Below, piece by piece: positions 34,301 to 42,687 of a stretch of 64,000 nt of DNA; within the stretch, counting starts at the first letter, position 1, and every line of letters begins with the position of its first letter. Location: positions 1 through 64,000 of the forward strand of contig NZ_JAHRED010000007.1 in NCBI RefSeq assembly GCF_019084045.1, given 5' to 3'. The DNA is from Paeniglutamicibacter quisquiliarum (GTDB lineage: Bacteria; Actinomycetota; Actinomycetes; Actinomycetales; Micrococcaceae). The position numbers were made by a program, and so were the translations under genes. The notes under the pieces are model-generated. The model searched no databases. It was not told the DNA's origin and saw nothing but the letters and a program-made list of their open reading frames with translations.

Positions 34301-36055
34301 TTGGGAAACTCATGGGGCGCTTTTGCGCCTGCCGGAATCAAACGTGCCCTCCGGCATTTGTTCATTGCAGTCGCGTCAACGGCCTTGGTTCTCACGACTT
34401 CTTCATTGCCAGCTAGCGCCGATCCAGAGTTCGTCACGTACGAGGGGTTCATCAGCAAGGCCAAAAACTATCAAGTTTCGAGCGTCAAATACGAGGGGTG
34501 GTATGACGGACCGGACCATATCTTCGAATATGCCGATATTCCGGCCATCGCAGGTGCAATAGTTGAAGGAAACGCTGTATCAGTCGTCATGGAGAACATG
34601 CTCTATGGAACGGTGTACAACGGCAACTACGTGAGCCTCACGTTCTTTGTTGGCGACGAATTGCTTCTCGAGTACCCCGATTTTGCCGATGAGTTTATGC
34701 TTCATCTGCCTTTAGACTCAAAAGGTAAGAAACTGCACGCCATCGCCTATTCATCACAGGAATCCGGCGACCTTTATGAAACCAGGGCGACTTTCGACTA
34801 TGGAGTGATCGGCGCTGCAGGATTTGTGGAAACGCCTATACCGACCCTGAGTGGTACGGCCTGTGTAGGCAACACACTCTCCGTACACCCGGGCTTGTGG
34901 ATGCCGGAAGGATCCCGTCTGTCATACCAGTGGCTCCGCGGCGGGCAGCCGGTTGCCAGGGCAACAAGGACCACATACAGGATTCAAGCGAGCGATCTGG
35001 ACCAGAGCATTTCCGTGCGAGTGACGGGATCCCTGGGATCCGTGCTTCCCGTTGCAAGGCAGTCTGCGCCTAAATCAGTGGGCGAATGCTTGCTCCCAGC
35101 TATCAAGGCCCCCGTATTGATCGGCGGCAAGACCACCGACAGCACGTTGATCTCCAAGCTTGCCGTGCCAGCCGGTGTGTCAACGTCGTATCAGTGGCTG
35201 CGCTCCGGGAAAAGAATCACCAGCGCTTCCAAAAGCTCCTACAAGCTGACTGTAGCTGACGTGGGAAAACGCATCCAGTCACGTGTCAGCCTGACAAAGG
35301 CGGGGTACAAGAGTCAGCTCCTGTCCTCGATCCCCGTGAGTGTCTCGAAGGCGACGATCAAGAACACCAAACGCGCTTCGATCGCCGGACGGAAGTCGTA
35401 TGGACAGACGTTGAAGGTGTCCGCAGGCAAGTATTCGGTTTCACCCACCTCCTACGGATACCAGTGGCATCGAAATGGCAAGAAAATCAAGGGTGCCACC
35501 AAAAGCGCTTTGAAAATGTCGGCAACGGACATCGGGAAGAACATCAGCGTCACGGTCCGAGCTTCGCGTCCGGGCTACCACTCCACATCGTCCACTACGA
35601 CCGCAAGCAAGATTTCCCTTGGAAAAATCGTTCCCAAGTCCTTGCCGAAGATTAGTGGGAAGGCGAAATCCGGATCCGTTCTCAGTGTTTCGAATGGAAC
35701 CTGGTCTCCCCGGGCCAGCACGTACTCTTACCAGTGGTATAGAAACGGAAAAAAGATCAAGGCCGCCAACAAACGAACCTACAAAGTCGTCGCAGCCGAC
35801 CGAGGCAAGAAAATCAGTTCCCGCGTCAGCGTCTCTCGCAAAAACCATGCCAAGGCATCCGCGAGCAGCAACTCGGTGCAGGTAGCCAAACCAACAGCGA
35901 AACCAAAACCGAAGCCTCCGGTGAATCGTGCGCCAACGGGCGGATACGCGAACTGCACAGCAGTGCGCAACGCCGACGCCGCTCCCATCTATTACGGCGA
36001 CCCCGGATACCACTCGCGCCTTGACCGGGATGGGGACGGCGTAGGCTGCGAATAA
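34301..36055 (+). CDS. Secreted repeat protein with C-terminal Excalibur domain
   Basis: A 584-aa exported protein. The signal peptide covers residues 1-40 (ends LPASA). Residues ~41-180 are an unknown beta-rich domain. Four ~85-residue Ig-like repeats start near 180, 269, 358 and 448; each has SYQW-type cores (LSYQWLRGGQPV, TSYQWLRSGKRI, YGYQWHRNGKKI, YSYQWYRNGKKI) and a SVRV/SRVS strand. After a KPKPKPP linker, residues ~545-584 form an Excalibur calcium-binding domain (NCTAVRNADAAPIYYGDPGYHSRLDRDGDGVGCE split over the conserved Cys-Cys and DxDxDG). Repeats 3 and 4 are strongly basic. TTG at 34301 follows AGGGGG by four bases. Likely a surface or matrix adhesin; function is inference. Confidence 0.83.
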   Translation: MGNSWGAFAPAGIKRALRHLFIAVASTALVLTTSSLPASADPEFVTYEGFISKAKNYQVSSVKYEGWYDGPDHIFEYADIPAIAGAIVEGNAVSVVMENMLYGTVYNGNYVSLTFFVGDELLLEYPDFADEFMLHLPLDSKGKKLHAIAYSSQESGDLYETRATFDYGVIGAAGFVETPIPTLSGTACVGNTLSVHPGLWMPEGSRLSYQWLRGGQPVARATRTTYRIQASDLDQSISVRVTGSLGSVLPVARQSAPKSVGECLLPAIKAPVLIGGKTTDSTLISKLAVPAGVSTSYQWLRSGKRITSASKSSYKLTVADVGKRIQSRVSLTKAGYKSQLLSSIPVSVSKATIKNTKRASIAGRKSYGQTLKVSAGKYSVSPTSYGYQWHRNGKKIKGATKSALKMSATDIGKNISVTVRASRPGYHSTSSTTTASKISLGKIVPKSLPKISGKAKSGSVLSVSNGTWSPRASTYSYQWYRNGKKIKAANKRTYKVVAADRGKKISSRVSVSRKNHAKASASSNSVQVAKPTAKPKPKPPVNRAPTGGYANCTAVRNADAAPIYYGDPGYHSRLDRDGDGVGCE

Positions 36056-36121
36056 TCATCGAGGAAATACGGATATCAACCCCACCTTCCCGATTGGGCC
36101 CCTATTCATCGTTAGGACCAG

Positions 36122-36166
36122 TCCCGGGAATCTTGCCGTCGCTTGCGCTGAGCATGATTCCCGGGA
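36122..36166 (+). terminator. Terminator-like hairpin after the Excalibur gene
   Basis: TCCCGGGAATC (36122-36132) pairs with GATTCCCGGGA (36156-36166) across a 23-base loop, 66 bases after the stop. It lies directly upstream of boundary motif copy D. Confidence 0.6.
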
Positions 36167-36180
36167 TGTTTCAGGTCTAA

Positions 36181-36205
36181 TCGCCGATAATTGCACATGT
36201 GAAAT
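36181..36205 (+). repeat. GCCGATAAT-type boundary motif, copy D
   Basis: TCGCCGATAATTGCACATGT followed by GAAATCG. It differs from copy C (14921) only at the Y, R and M positions of CGCCGATAATYGCACATRTGAMATCG. It marks the right edge of the AT-richer Excalibur gene and the left edge of decayed DNA. Confidence 0.55.
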
Positions 36206-36620
36206 CGTGGAAGTTGGCAGCAGTATCGGCATCGTGCTTTTCCCCCCCTGCCCCCTTGCCTCTCCAGTCTGCCGAAGAGGCAAGGGCCGGCGATCGATCA
36301 CCGCCACTGCCGCAAGCTGCAGTCGTGTGCGGTGCCGTAATAAAGAACTCGATTTCAGCACTGACTTCCGGTACTAGCGGGAAGCTATCGCCGTTCTACA
36401 TCGTGTCCATATGCGCCACGGTGTGAGCGGATGTGTGTATTCCTAAAGTTGGTTCCACCTTCGTTCCCAGTCAATGCCCCCGCCCGCGCCCGCGAAGAGG
36501 TCGACGAGAGCGGCCTGTGATTCTGCCGCTCGCGGTCAAGATCGTCGACTGGCCCACGCCCGCCGAACAGCCTTCGGGGTCTTCATAAATGGCGGTCACT
36601 CTTGAATACTATTTTGATGC
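36206..36620. other. Non-coding or decayed stretch
   Basis: Open frames are short and broken on both strands. A GC-rich block at 36475-36590 contains fragments that look formerly coding (EVDESGL followed by a stop), but I cannot name the family. Confidence 0.35.
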
Positions 36621-36676
36621 GACCGCTTGCGTCACGGCCAGCCGAAATGCTGCACAGGTCAACGCAGGAGTCCCCC

Positions 36677-36879
36677 ATGAACGGCAAAGGCAAATCGCAG
36701 TCCATCATGCGGCGAAAGCCCATCGACGAGATCGAGGAACAGAACAAACACAGAGGCTTGCACAAGTCCCTGGGACTGTGGAAATGAACAGCCTTCGGCG
36801 TCGGCGGCGTCATCGGCGTCGGATCTTCTCCCTGGCCCAGCCCACTACACGACGAACACGTTGTGCTGCCACACCGGGA
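36677..36879 (+). pseudogene. APC permease remnant: N-terminus fused to C-terminal tail
   Basis: The leader (from about 36621) and the first 36 codons (MNGKGKSQSIMRRKPIDEIEE and on) nearly duplicate the permease at 17833, including the AGGAG site. A TGA stops the frame at 36787. A few more codons of the first membrane segment follow (GVGGVIGVG region, frameshifted), then the sequence jumps to the last ~12 codons of the permease (DEHVVLPH-like). About 430 codons are deleted. Confidence 0.8.
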
Positions 36880-36997
36880 AGCGCAGGATTTTTTTCTTGA
36901 GCCCGCCAAAAGGGATTCGACAGCGGCCTGTGCTCGTTTGGGATCGTTCGATCAAGGGTATGCGAGGCGCTTACGCCACTTCCAGCACCCACCTGAA

Positions 36998-37600
36998 TCA
37001 ACCTCCGCGTGTCAGCCTAGGTAAGACATCGGTGACGTCGTCCGGTGTTCGGAATGCAGGGAAAGCGAAATTGCCGGCAGCGATCTGTAATTTAACCTGC
37101 TCAAGCTCATCTTTGAGCTGGTCAACAGTGGCACGATACTTTTCAAAGTCTGCTTTGCGGCGCCTGGCTACGAAGAAACTGATGAACATGGCTATTACCG
37201 CCACAGGGACTGACACCAGTAGGGCCGAGCCGGACGTGCCAAGGAATTCAAGTGCTACTGGTAGCGCCTGCTTGAACGCCAGAAACTCGTTCATTCCGCC
37301 GACCACTGCTTGCAGAGCGGAATCCAGCGGGACCAAGTACTCCCCCACGACTGGTGTTTCGGCAAACGACGGAGCGCTCTGCGAAGGTTCTCCCCCGGCA
37401 GACCAGCGCGAATCACCAACATGGTTAAGGACGTAGATCCCGGCACCAGCATTGAGCGCGGCGAAAAGCATGACGGAACCAAACACAGTCCAATGAAGGC
37501 TGCGCCAGCGCAAAATGCCGACCACTAGCAAAAATGCGGCGGCGATACCCCACGAATAAATGTGGAATTGGTCGCGGCTAATGTTGCCCAGTAGTTCCAT
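36998..37600 (-). CDS. Small membrane protein of unknown function
   Basis: A 200-aa protein. Hydrophobic segments lie at residues ~15-30, ~38-58 and ~120-145 (ALLVSVPVAVIAMFISFFVARRRK); a soluble loop separates the second and third. After the third come a basic stop-transfer patch and a coiled coil (FEKYRATVDQLKDELEQVKLQI). The stretch FLAFKQALPVALEFLGTSGSALL may insert as well. I do not recognise the family. It stands alone, is flanked by decayed DNA, and is less GC-rich than the neighbourhood. Confidence 0.65.
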   Translation of the reverse strand: MELLGNISRDQFHIYSWGIAAAFLLVVGILRWRSLHWTVFGSVMLFAALNAGAGIYVLNHVGDSRWSAGGEPSQSAPSFAETPVVGEYLVPLDSALQAVVGGMNEFLAFKQALPVALEFLGTSGSALLVSVPVAVIAMFISFFVARRRKADFEKYRATVDQLKDELEQVKLQIAAGNFAFPAFRTPDDVTDVLPRLTRGG

Positions 37601-37965
37601 TGAATTCCCCGCCCCTTACCGTTGGAGTCAATGCTTACTCCAGCCCAAAGAGAGCCTATCCCAGTCCCCGGCCGGGGATCCGCGGACATCGACGACGCGA
37701 CCAACCGGCTCGCCACCGTGGATGACGCCGTCCAGACGCGAAGGAATGCACTCACCTCCGCGCTCCACCATCGGGTGAACCAAGTTTGATGGTGGGAAGC
37801 GGTGGCCTGGGGTTAAATGATTCGTCGCCACTCCGCCTAGATTCGGCATTCGAATATCCGCGTTGTCAGGTGTTCACGGCCCAGCTCTGGGTGGAGGTCC
37901 ATGCGGGACGCTGGCCAGTCGTCAAGTGCACGCCTAGGGTGGGAAATGGACGAAAGGAGCACTTC
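37601..37965. other. Intergenic stretch with a possible gene tail
   Basis: From about 37682 to the TGA at 37787-37789 a plus-strand frame reads ADIDDATNRLATVDDAV, then a further 18 codons to the stop. It has normal codon use but no start, so it may be the 3' end of a lost gene. The rest holds the promoter and AAAGGAG site of the DJ-1/PfpI gene. Confidence 0.35.
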
Positions 37966-38745
37966 ATGAAGAAAATCCTCATGGTACTTACCAGCGTTTC
38001 CGAGATCGGCGATACGGGAGAGAAGACCGGCTACAACGTGGCCGAGGCTGCACACCCCTGGAAGGTCTTCAAGGATTCCGGGCATTTCGTCGACTTCGCG
38101 TCCATCCAGGGCGGCCAGCCCCCGCGCGACACGGTGGACCCGGAAGATCCCATCCAGGTTGCCTTCACGGAGGACGAGACCACCCGGGCCGGCCTCTACA
38201 ACACGGCCCGCGTCGACGTGGTTGACCCCGGCCAGTACGACGCGGTGTACCTCGTGGGAGGCCACGGCACCATGTGGGACTTCCCGGACAGCGAGGGCCT
38301 GCAGAACCTGGTGTCCAGCATCTACAACACCGGCGGCGTGGTCGGCGCCGTCTGCCACGGACCGGCAGGCCTGGTAAACGTGGAATTGGCCAACGGGTTC
38401 CGTCTTGTCGAGGACCGGCGGGTCGCGGCCTTCACCAACGACGAGGAGGTGGCCGTCGGCAAAGACAAGGTCATCCCGTTCTTCCTGGCCGACCGGCTGG
38501 CTGAACAGGGCGCCACCCATGTACCCGCGGAAAACTTCACGGAGAACGTCGTAGTGGACGAACGTCTGGTGACCGGCCAGAACCCCGCCTCCGCGGCCCG
38601 CGTGGCCAAGGAAATGGAAAAGCTTCTGGCGGAGGTCATCCACCAGGAGAAGGCCGAGGAGCATGACGAGGCCGAGGCCCTGCGTGCCGAGAAGGACGCG
38701 GAGAAGGCCGCCAAGAAGGCAGCCGAAGCCCACACCGAGCGCTGA
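37966..38745 (+). CDS. DJ-1/PfpI-family type 1 glutamine amidotransferase-like protein
   Basis: About 259 aa. The nucleophile elbow cysteine is in VVGAVCHGPAGLVN near residue 128, preceded by YLVGGHGTMWDFPDS, the pattern of Hsp31/YhbO-like class I amidotransferase-fold proteins (deglycase, glyoxalase III or chaperone roles are reported in the family). After residue ~222 there is an unusual highly charged tail (KAEEHDEAEALRAEKDAEKAAKKAAEAHTER) that looks like a free helix. AAAGGAG precedes ATG 37966. Confidence 0.85.
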   Translation: MKKILMVLTSVSEIGDTGEKTGYNVAEAAHPWKVFKDSGHFVDFASIQGGQPPRDTVDPEDPIQVAFTEDETTRAGLYNTARVDVVDPGQYDAVYLVGGHGTMWDFPDSEGLQNLVSSIYNTGGVVGAVCHGPAGLVNVELANGFRLVEDRRVAAFTNDEEVAVGKDKVIPFFLADRLAEQGATHVPAENFTENVVVDERLVTGQNPASAARVAKEMEKLLAEVIHQEKAEEHDEAEALRAEKDAEKAAKKAAEAHTER

Positions 38746-38892
38746 CGCCTCCTACGCAGAGAAATGGATGGCCTCCCCAGGAACGGGGCGGCCATCCGGG
38801 CGTCGTTTCCTCCACGATCAAAATCGATTCCCCTTTCAGTCCCGGGACGGGGGTGACAGCAGCGGCACGATCCTTAGGGCGGACTTTCTGGC

Positions 38893-39606
38893 ATGGATGC
38901 AACTGAAGCGATAACCACTCAAAGCTCCACCATTGAGGAATGGACGCAGGCATTGGAGGAGGCCACCGGCTCGCCGGGCGGGGGTGCCGGAGCCGGGGTC
39001 ATGCTGGGAATCGCAGCGTCGTTGATTTCAATGGTTGCCGGCTACAGCACCGTCGATGAACCGGAGCTTGCGGTACTTGGCCGCATTCGATCACAGGCCC
39101 AGGCACTGCGGAAGACAGCACTCCAATTGGCCGACGCTGACGCGGCAGCATCCCGGGCCTTCGGAGCGGCGTTTCGCCAGGAGCCGGGTCCCGAGCGTGA
39201 TGCGGCGATAGCCCGGGCTTCCGTTGACGCTGCCAAGGCATCCGCCGTGCTCGGCCAACACGCGCAGCAAGCCATCGAGCCTCTGGCGTGGCTCGCCGTC
39301 AACGGGAATCCCGCGCTCATCGCCGATGTCGTCGTTGCGTTCGGCGCGCTCAGGGCCACTGTGGCCGGCGCGCGCACCAATGTCAGTTACGACCTCGCTG
39401 CCCTGACCTCCGGTGGCAGCACCTTGGATCAGGTCCGTGAACAGCATCCGGTCCTCTGGAAAACTGTCGGCGACTTCAACACAGCGTTGGAGCGCATCGA
39501 TGCCCTCACGTCGGAAATCGACCGCCGTGCCGCTCCGACCGAGGGCGTGGAACACCGAGCGAGCTCCCAGGTCCAGGCGCGGGTGACGGACAAAACGGAT
39601 TCGTGA
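38893..39606 (+). CDS. Cyclodeaminase/cyclohydrolase family protein (FTCD C-terminal-like)
   Basis: A 237-aa all-helical protein of the formimidoyl-THF cyclodeaminase / methenyl-THF cyclohydrolase family. The hallmark EEATGSPGGGAGAGVMLGIAASLISMVAGYS is at residues ~15-45, followed by conserved helices (RSQAQALRKTALQLADADAAASRAF). It is found alone, without histidine-degradation or serine-cycle genes beside it, so its one-carbon role here is uncertain. The C-terminal ~30 residues are polar. The ribosome site is weak. Confidence 0.78.
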   Translation: MDATEAITTQSSTIEEWTQALEEATGSPGGGAGAGVMLGIAASLISMVAGYSTVDEPELAVLGRIRSQAQALRKTALQLADADAAASRAFGAAFRQEPGPERDAAIARASVDAAKASAVLGQHAQQAIEPLAWLAVNGNPALIADVVVAFGALRATVAGARTNVSYDLAALTSGGSTLDQVREQHPVLWKTVGDFNTALERIDALTSEIDRRAAPTEGVEHRASSQVQARVTDKTDS

Positions 39607-39716
39607 CGCCCCCGTGGCATCAGCAATTTCAAACCGTCCTGGCACCTGCGTACGATTTGGGTTTCAGGCATGTGGTTAGCTGCATGCCACTCGCACGTTC
39701 CATTGGGGGAATACAT

Positions 39717-40451
39717 ATGTTCAAGTCAGTACTGCGCCGAGGCACCGGCCTCGGCATCGCCGCAGCGTTTGCCGTCGGCCTGCTCGCGACGGCCACGCCG
39801 GCACAGGCCAGCGAACGTCCCATCGACATCACCGGCTACAAGGTCTCGAACATCACCGTTTCAGACTCGAACTGCCGGAACCTCACCGTCACGGCCTCCA
39901 CCAAGGTCAAGTCGGACTTTGTCGATTCCTTCGGGTCGGTTGATGTCACCCGAAATGGTGGATTGGTCACGATGCTCTGGTTTGAAGGGCGCAAGATCAC
40001 CGATCGTGCCATGATTTGCCCGTCGTTCCAGGGCCTTGGCACCTACAAGGTGGGGTCTGCCGACCTCAATGCGGAGTACAAGTACTACGACAGCTACTTC
40101 GAGGACTACATGTCCGACTACAGCTCGTATACCGACAACACCAGCAAGAAGTTCTACGTCCGCGGAAAGGCCAAGAGCACACTGACCGCCAAGCGTTCGG
40201 GCTCCAAGGTCACCCTGACGGCCAAGGCCACGGTCTACGCACCGGACAAGTACCGCTACACGCAGTACAACGCAAAGGGCGCCAAGCTACAGGTGAAGTC
40301 CGGCAAGACGTGGAAGACCCTCAAGACGGTCAACCTGTCCAAGGGCAAGGCCACTGTCACCATCAAGCAGTCGAGGAAGAAGACCTACCGCTTGCATGTC
40401 CCGACCGCCACGTGGGCATCGTCAACGACCACGAAGAGCGTCTCGAAGTAG
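39717..40451 (+). CDS. Secreted basic protein of unknown function
   Basis: A 244-aa exported protein. The signal peptide runs to about residue 29 (LLATATPAQAS). The mature part has an early cysteine (DSNCRNLTV) and a later one (MICPSFQG), probably a disulfide, then a Tyr/Asp-rich acidic patch (YYDSYFEDYMSDYSSYTD). The C-terminal half is lysine-rich with beta-strand repeats (KSTLTAKRSGSKVTLTAKATVY, KLQVKSGKTWKTLKTVNLSKGKATVTIKQ), like the carbohydrate- or wall-associated modules of other actinobacterial secreted proteins. GGGGGA precedes ATG 39717. Confidence 0.78.
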   Translation: MFKSVLRRGTGLGIAAAFAVGLLATATPAQASERPIDITGYKVSNITVSDSNCRNLTVTASTKVKSDFVDSFGSVDVTRNGGLVTMLWFEGRKITDRAMICPSFQGLGTYKVGSADLNAEYKYYDSYFEDYMSDYSSYTDNTSKKFYVRGKAKSTLTAKRSGSKVTLTAKATVYAPDKYRYTQYNAKGAKLQVKSGKTWKTLKTVNLSKGKATVTIKQSRKKTYRLHVPTATWASSTTTKSVSK

Positions 40452-40461
40452 TTTGTTCGTT

Positions 40462-40495
40462 CGCGGGTCCGGGAACCCCGGTTCCCGGACCCGCG
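40462..40495 (+). terminator. Strong terminator hairpin after the secreted basic protein
   Basis: CGCGGGTCCGGGAACC (40462-40477) pairs with 40480-40495; in practice about 15 pairs with a four-base C-rich loop. Confidence 0.75.
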
Positions 40496-40853
40496 GCGCA
40501 TGGCCCCACGAAACCGGCCTGGTCGCCCACTTCAGTACAAACGATTTCACCGGTTCCCTTGAAGGGAACCGGTGAATTCTTCGTTAAGGGCCACGGCCCA
40601 GTCTTCATGCCTTCGACAGCACTCGTTGGTCCGGCGCGCACTCCTGGCCCAGGACGCCGCCCTGGCATTCCCCTGGGCGCTATCCGCCTTCTTGCGGCAT
40701 CCTGGTTCGGCCACCTCTCCTTCACCTCGCGGCAAACTACAGTCTGCCTGGCCCGCGTAGTCTCCCCTAGCGGCAGATCCCGATATCGGTCCGCACCTTC
40801 CACTCCACCCTGCGCTTCGCGGGACCCGCGATTTCTTCCTAAGGAGTTCACCC
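40496..40853. other. Intergenic stretch with a second hairpin
   Basis: TTCACCGGTTCCCTT (40546-40560) pairs with 40562-40576 and is followed by TTCTT, a second terminator-like element behind the first. The remaining 270 bases hold no convincing gene and should include the promoter of the PHP hydrolase. Confidence 0.5.
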
Positions 40854-42584
40854 TTGTGTGACAACCATCCGCACCACGCCCAGCCTGCAACAGACGCCGT
40901 GCTCGTCGAAAGCGCGGACCGCGAACTCGCCGGCTTCGGCACCAGCCGGCGCCTCGTACTCGCCGCCGGCGCAGCTCTGCTCGGGGCAGCGGCTTGGGGC
41001 ACGGCGCAAGCACGTCCCGCCCATGCGAAGTCACTGGGCTACGGCGCCGGGGCCAAGCGCAACGACCCGAAGCTGACGTGGCTGGTCGGCGACCACCACG
41101 TCCATACCCAATACAGCCACGACGCCAAGTACAAGATCACGCAGCAACTCGACGCCGCCCGCCGCTACGGGGTCGACTGGCTGGCGTTCACCGAGCACAG
41201 CAACTTCGGGCATGCCAACAACGGCGGCGCCGTAAACTCCAACCGTGAAATCGCCGCGCAGCGCGCGTCCCGGGACGACATCCTGATCTTCCAGGGCATC
41301 GAGTGGTACATCCCCGCCGCCGAACCCTGCTCGGTGCTGGTGGTGCCGGGCCCCAACGAGGTCGAGGTTCTCCGGACCTTCGAATTGGTGTGGGACGGCA
41401 AGCTCAACGGCTGGGAAAAGCCCCGCAGCGCGGCGGAGGCCGCCCGGTGGGAAGCCAAGGCACGGCAGGCCATCGCGTGGATGGGCGAGCAGCGCCGCAG
41501 CGGCTATATCGAGGATGCCGTCATCCTGGCGAACCATCCCATGCGCCTGGGCATTGACTCGCCCCACGAGCTGCGCGGGTGGCGCGACGCCGACCCGGAG
41601 ATCATGATCGGCATGGAGGGCGCCCCGGGCGCCCAGGGGTCCGGCGTCGGCACCAACGGCGGCCCGGGCGACCAGCGCGGCGAATACACCAACCGTCCCC
41701 GCCCCGATTCATGGCCGGGCTACCGGGAAGACCAATACCTCACCTACGGCGGCTTCGACTGGGTCACGGCAACGGTGGGCGGCGTCTGGGACTCGATGCT
41801 GGCCGAGGGCAAGCCCTTCTTCATCACCAGCAACTCGGACAACCACCTCACGGTCCGCGACACCCAGCGGATCGGCGACTACCCGCAGACCGAGCCCTAC
41901 ACCTCGCTGGACAGCGAGTTCGAGAAGTGGTCCGTTGAGGGCAAGCGCCCTGACCCGGTGGAAACCGGGGTCCCGCAGGGCGGTTCGGACTACTGGCCCG
42001 GCCAGTTCAGCCGCACCCACACCGGCGTCACCGGCCGCGGCTACGCCGAGGTCCTCGAGGCCATGCGCCAGGGCCGCATGTGGGTGGACCACGGGCACCT
42101 GATTGCCGGCCTGGACGTGCGAGTCAAGCCGGCGGGATTCGCCGGGCCCGGCGTGACGCTGGGAGCCCGGACCGCGGTGAACCGCGGCACCGATCTCGAG
42201 GTCTCCATCACGGTGACGACCACCGACTACGCCAACGCCGCGGGCATCGTCCCGAACCTCGCGTTCCTCGACATCATCGGCGGGCCCGTGACCGGCCCGG
42301 TGGCCGACCCCGACGAGCTGCGGGCGCCGCAGACCCGGGTCCTGCACACGTTCAACACCAGCGGACGCCGCGGCACCTTCACCCTGCGCCACGTGTTCAA
42401 GGACGTCCAGGAATCCTTCTACGTGCGCTTCCGCGGCGGGGACGGCAAACGCGCCGGGGCGGGCTACCACGGCTCCGCAATCGACCCGCACGGTCCCCAG
42501 GCGCACGGCAACAATCCCGGAGACGCGGACCCCTGGGCCGACACCTGGTTCTACGCAAACCCCGTGCTCGTCGAGGTCCGCTAG
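40854..42584 (+). CDS. Tat-exported PHP-domain metallohydrolase (CehA/McbA type)
   Basis: A 576-aa protein. A twin-arginine signal (TSRRLVLAAGAALLGAAAWG) lies at residues ~25-55, so it is exported folded. The PHP metal-binding core starts with GDHHVHTQYSHDAK near residue 80, then WLAFTEHSNFGH, IFQGIEWYIPA and VILANHPMRLG, and a late TSNSDNH, all with the His/Asp/Glu ligands expected for a trinuclear metal site. CehA/McbA members hydrolyse phosphoesters or carbamate esters. TTG at 40854 follows AAGGAG by seven bases. It is converging on the FAD oxidase operon and separated from it by a hairpin. Confidence 0.82.
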   Translation: MCDNHPHHAQPATDAVLVESADRELAGFGTSRRLVLAAGAALLGAAAWGTAQARPAHAKSLGYGAGAKRNDPKLTWLVGDHHVHTQYSHDAKYKITQQLDAARRYGVDWLAFTEHSNFGHANNGGAVNSNREIAAQRASRDDILIFQGIEWYIPAAEPCSVLVVPGPNEVEVLRTFELVWDGKLNGWEKPRSAAEAARWEAKARQAIAWMGEQRRSGYIEDAVILANHPMRLGIDSPHELRGWRDADPEIMIGMEGAPGAQGSGVGTNGGPGDQRGEYTNRPRPDSWPGYREDQYLTYGGFDWVTATVGGVWDSMLAEGKPFFITSNSDNHLTVRDTQRIGDYPQTEPYTSLDSEFEKWSVEGKRPDPVETGVPQGGSDYWPGQFSRTHTGVTGRGYAEVLEAMRQGRMWVDHGHLIAGLDVRVKPAGFAGPGVTLGARTAVNRGTDLEVSITVTTTDYANAAGIVPNLAFLDIIGGPVTGPVADPDELRAPQTRVLHTFNTSGRRGTFTLRHVFKDVQESFYVRFRGGDGKRAGAGYHGSAIDPHGPQAHGNNPGDADPWADTWFYANPVLVEVR

Positions 42585-42592
42585 GGCAGTCT

Positions 42593-42641
42593 GCCGACCC
42601 GGGAATTGGACCGTCGCGCATGGTCCGATCCCCGGGTCGGC
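42593..42641. terminator. Bidirectional terminator hairpin
   Basis: GCCGACCCGGG (42593-42603) pairs with CCCGGGTCGGC (42631-42641), and inside it GGACC pairs with GGTCC (42608-42626). It sits between the converging PHP and FAD oxidoreductase genes. Confidence 0.7.
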
Positions 42642-42687
42642 GGTGCCCCGGCGGCGGGTGCCGCCGCGGGGTGCGAGGGCCTGAACG

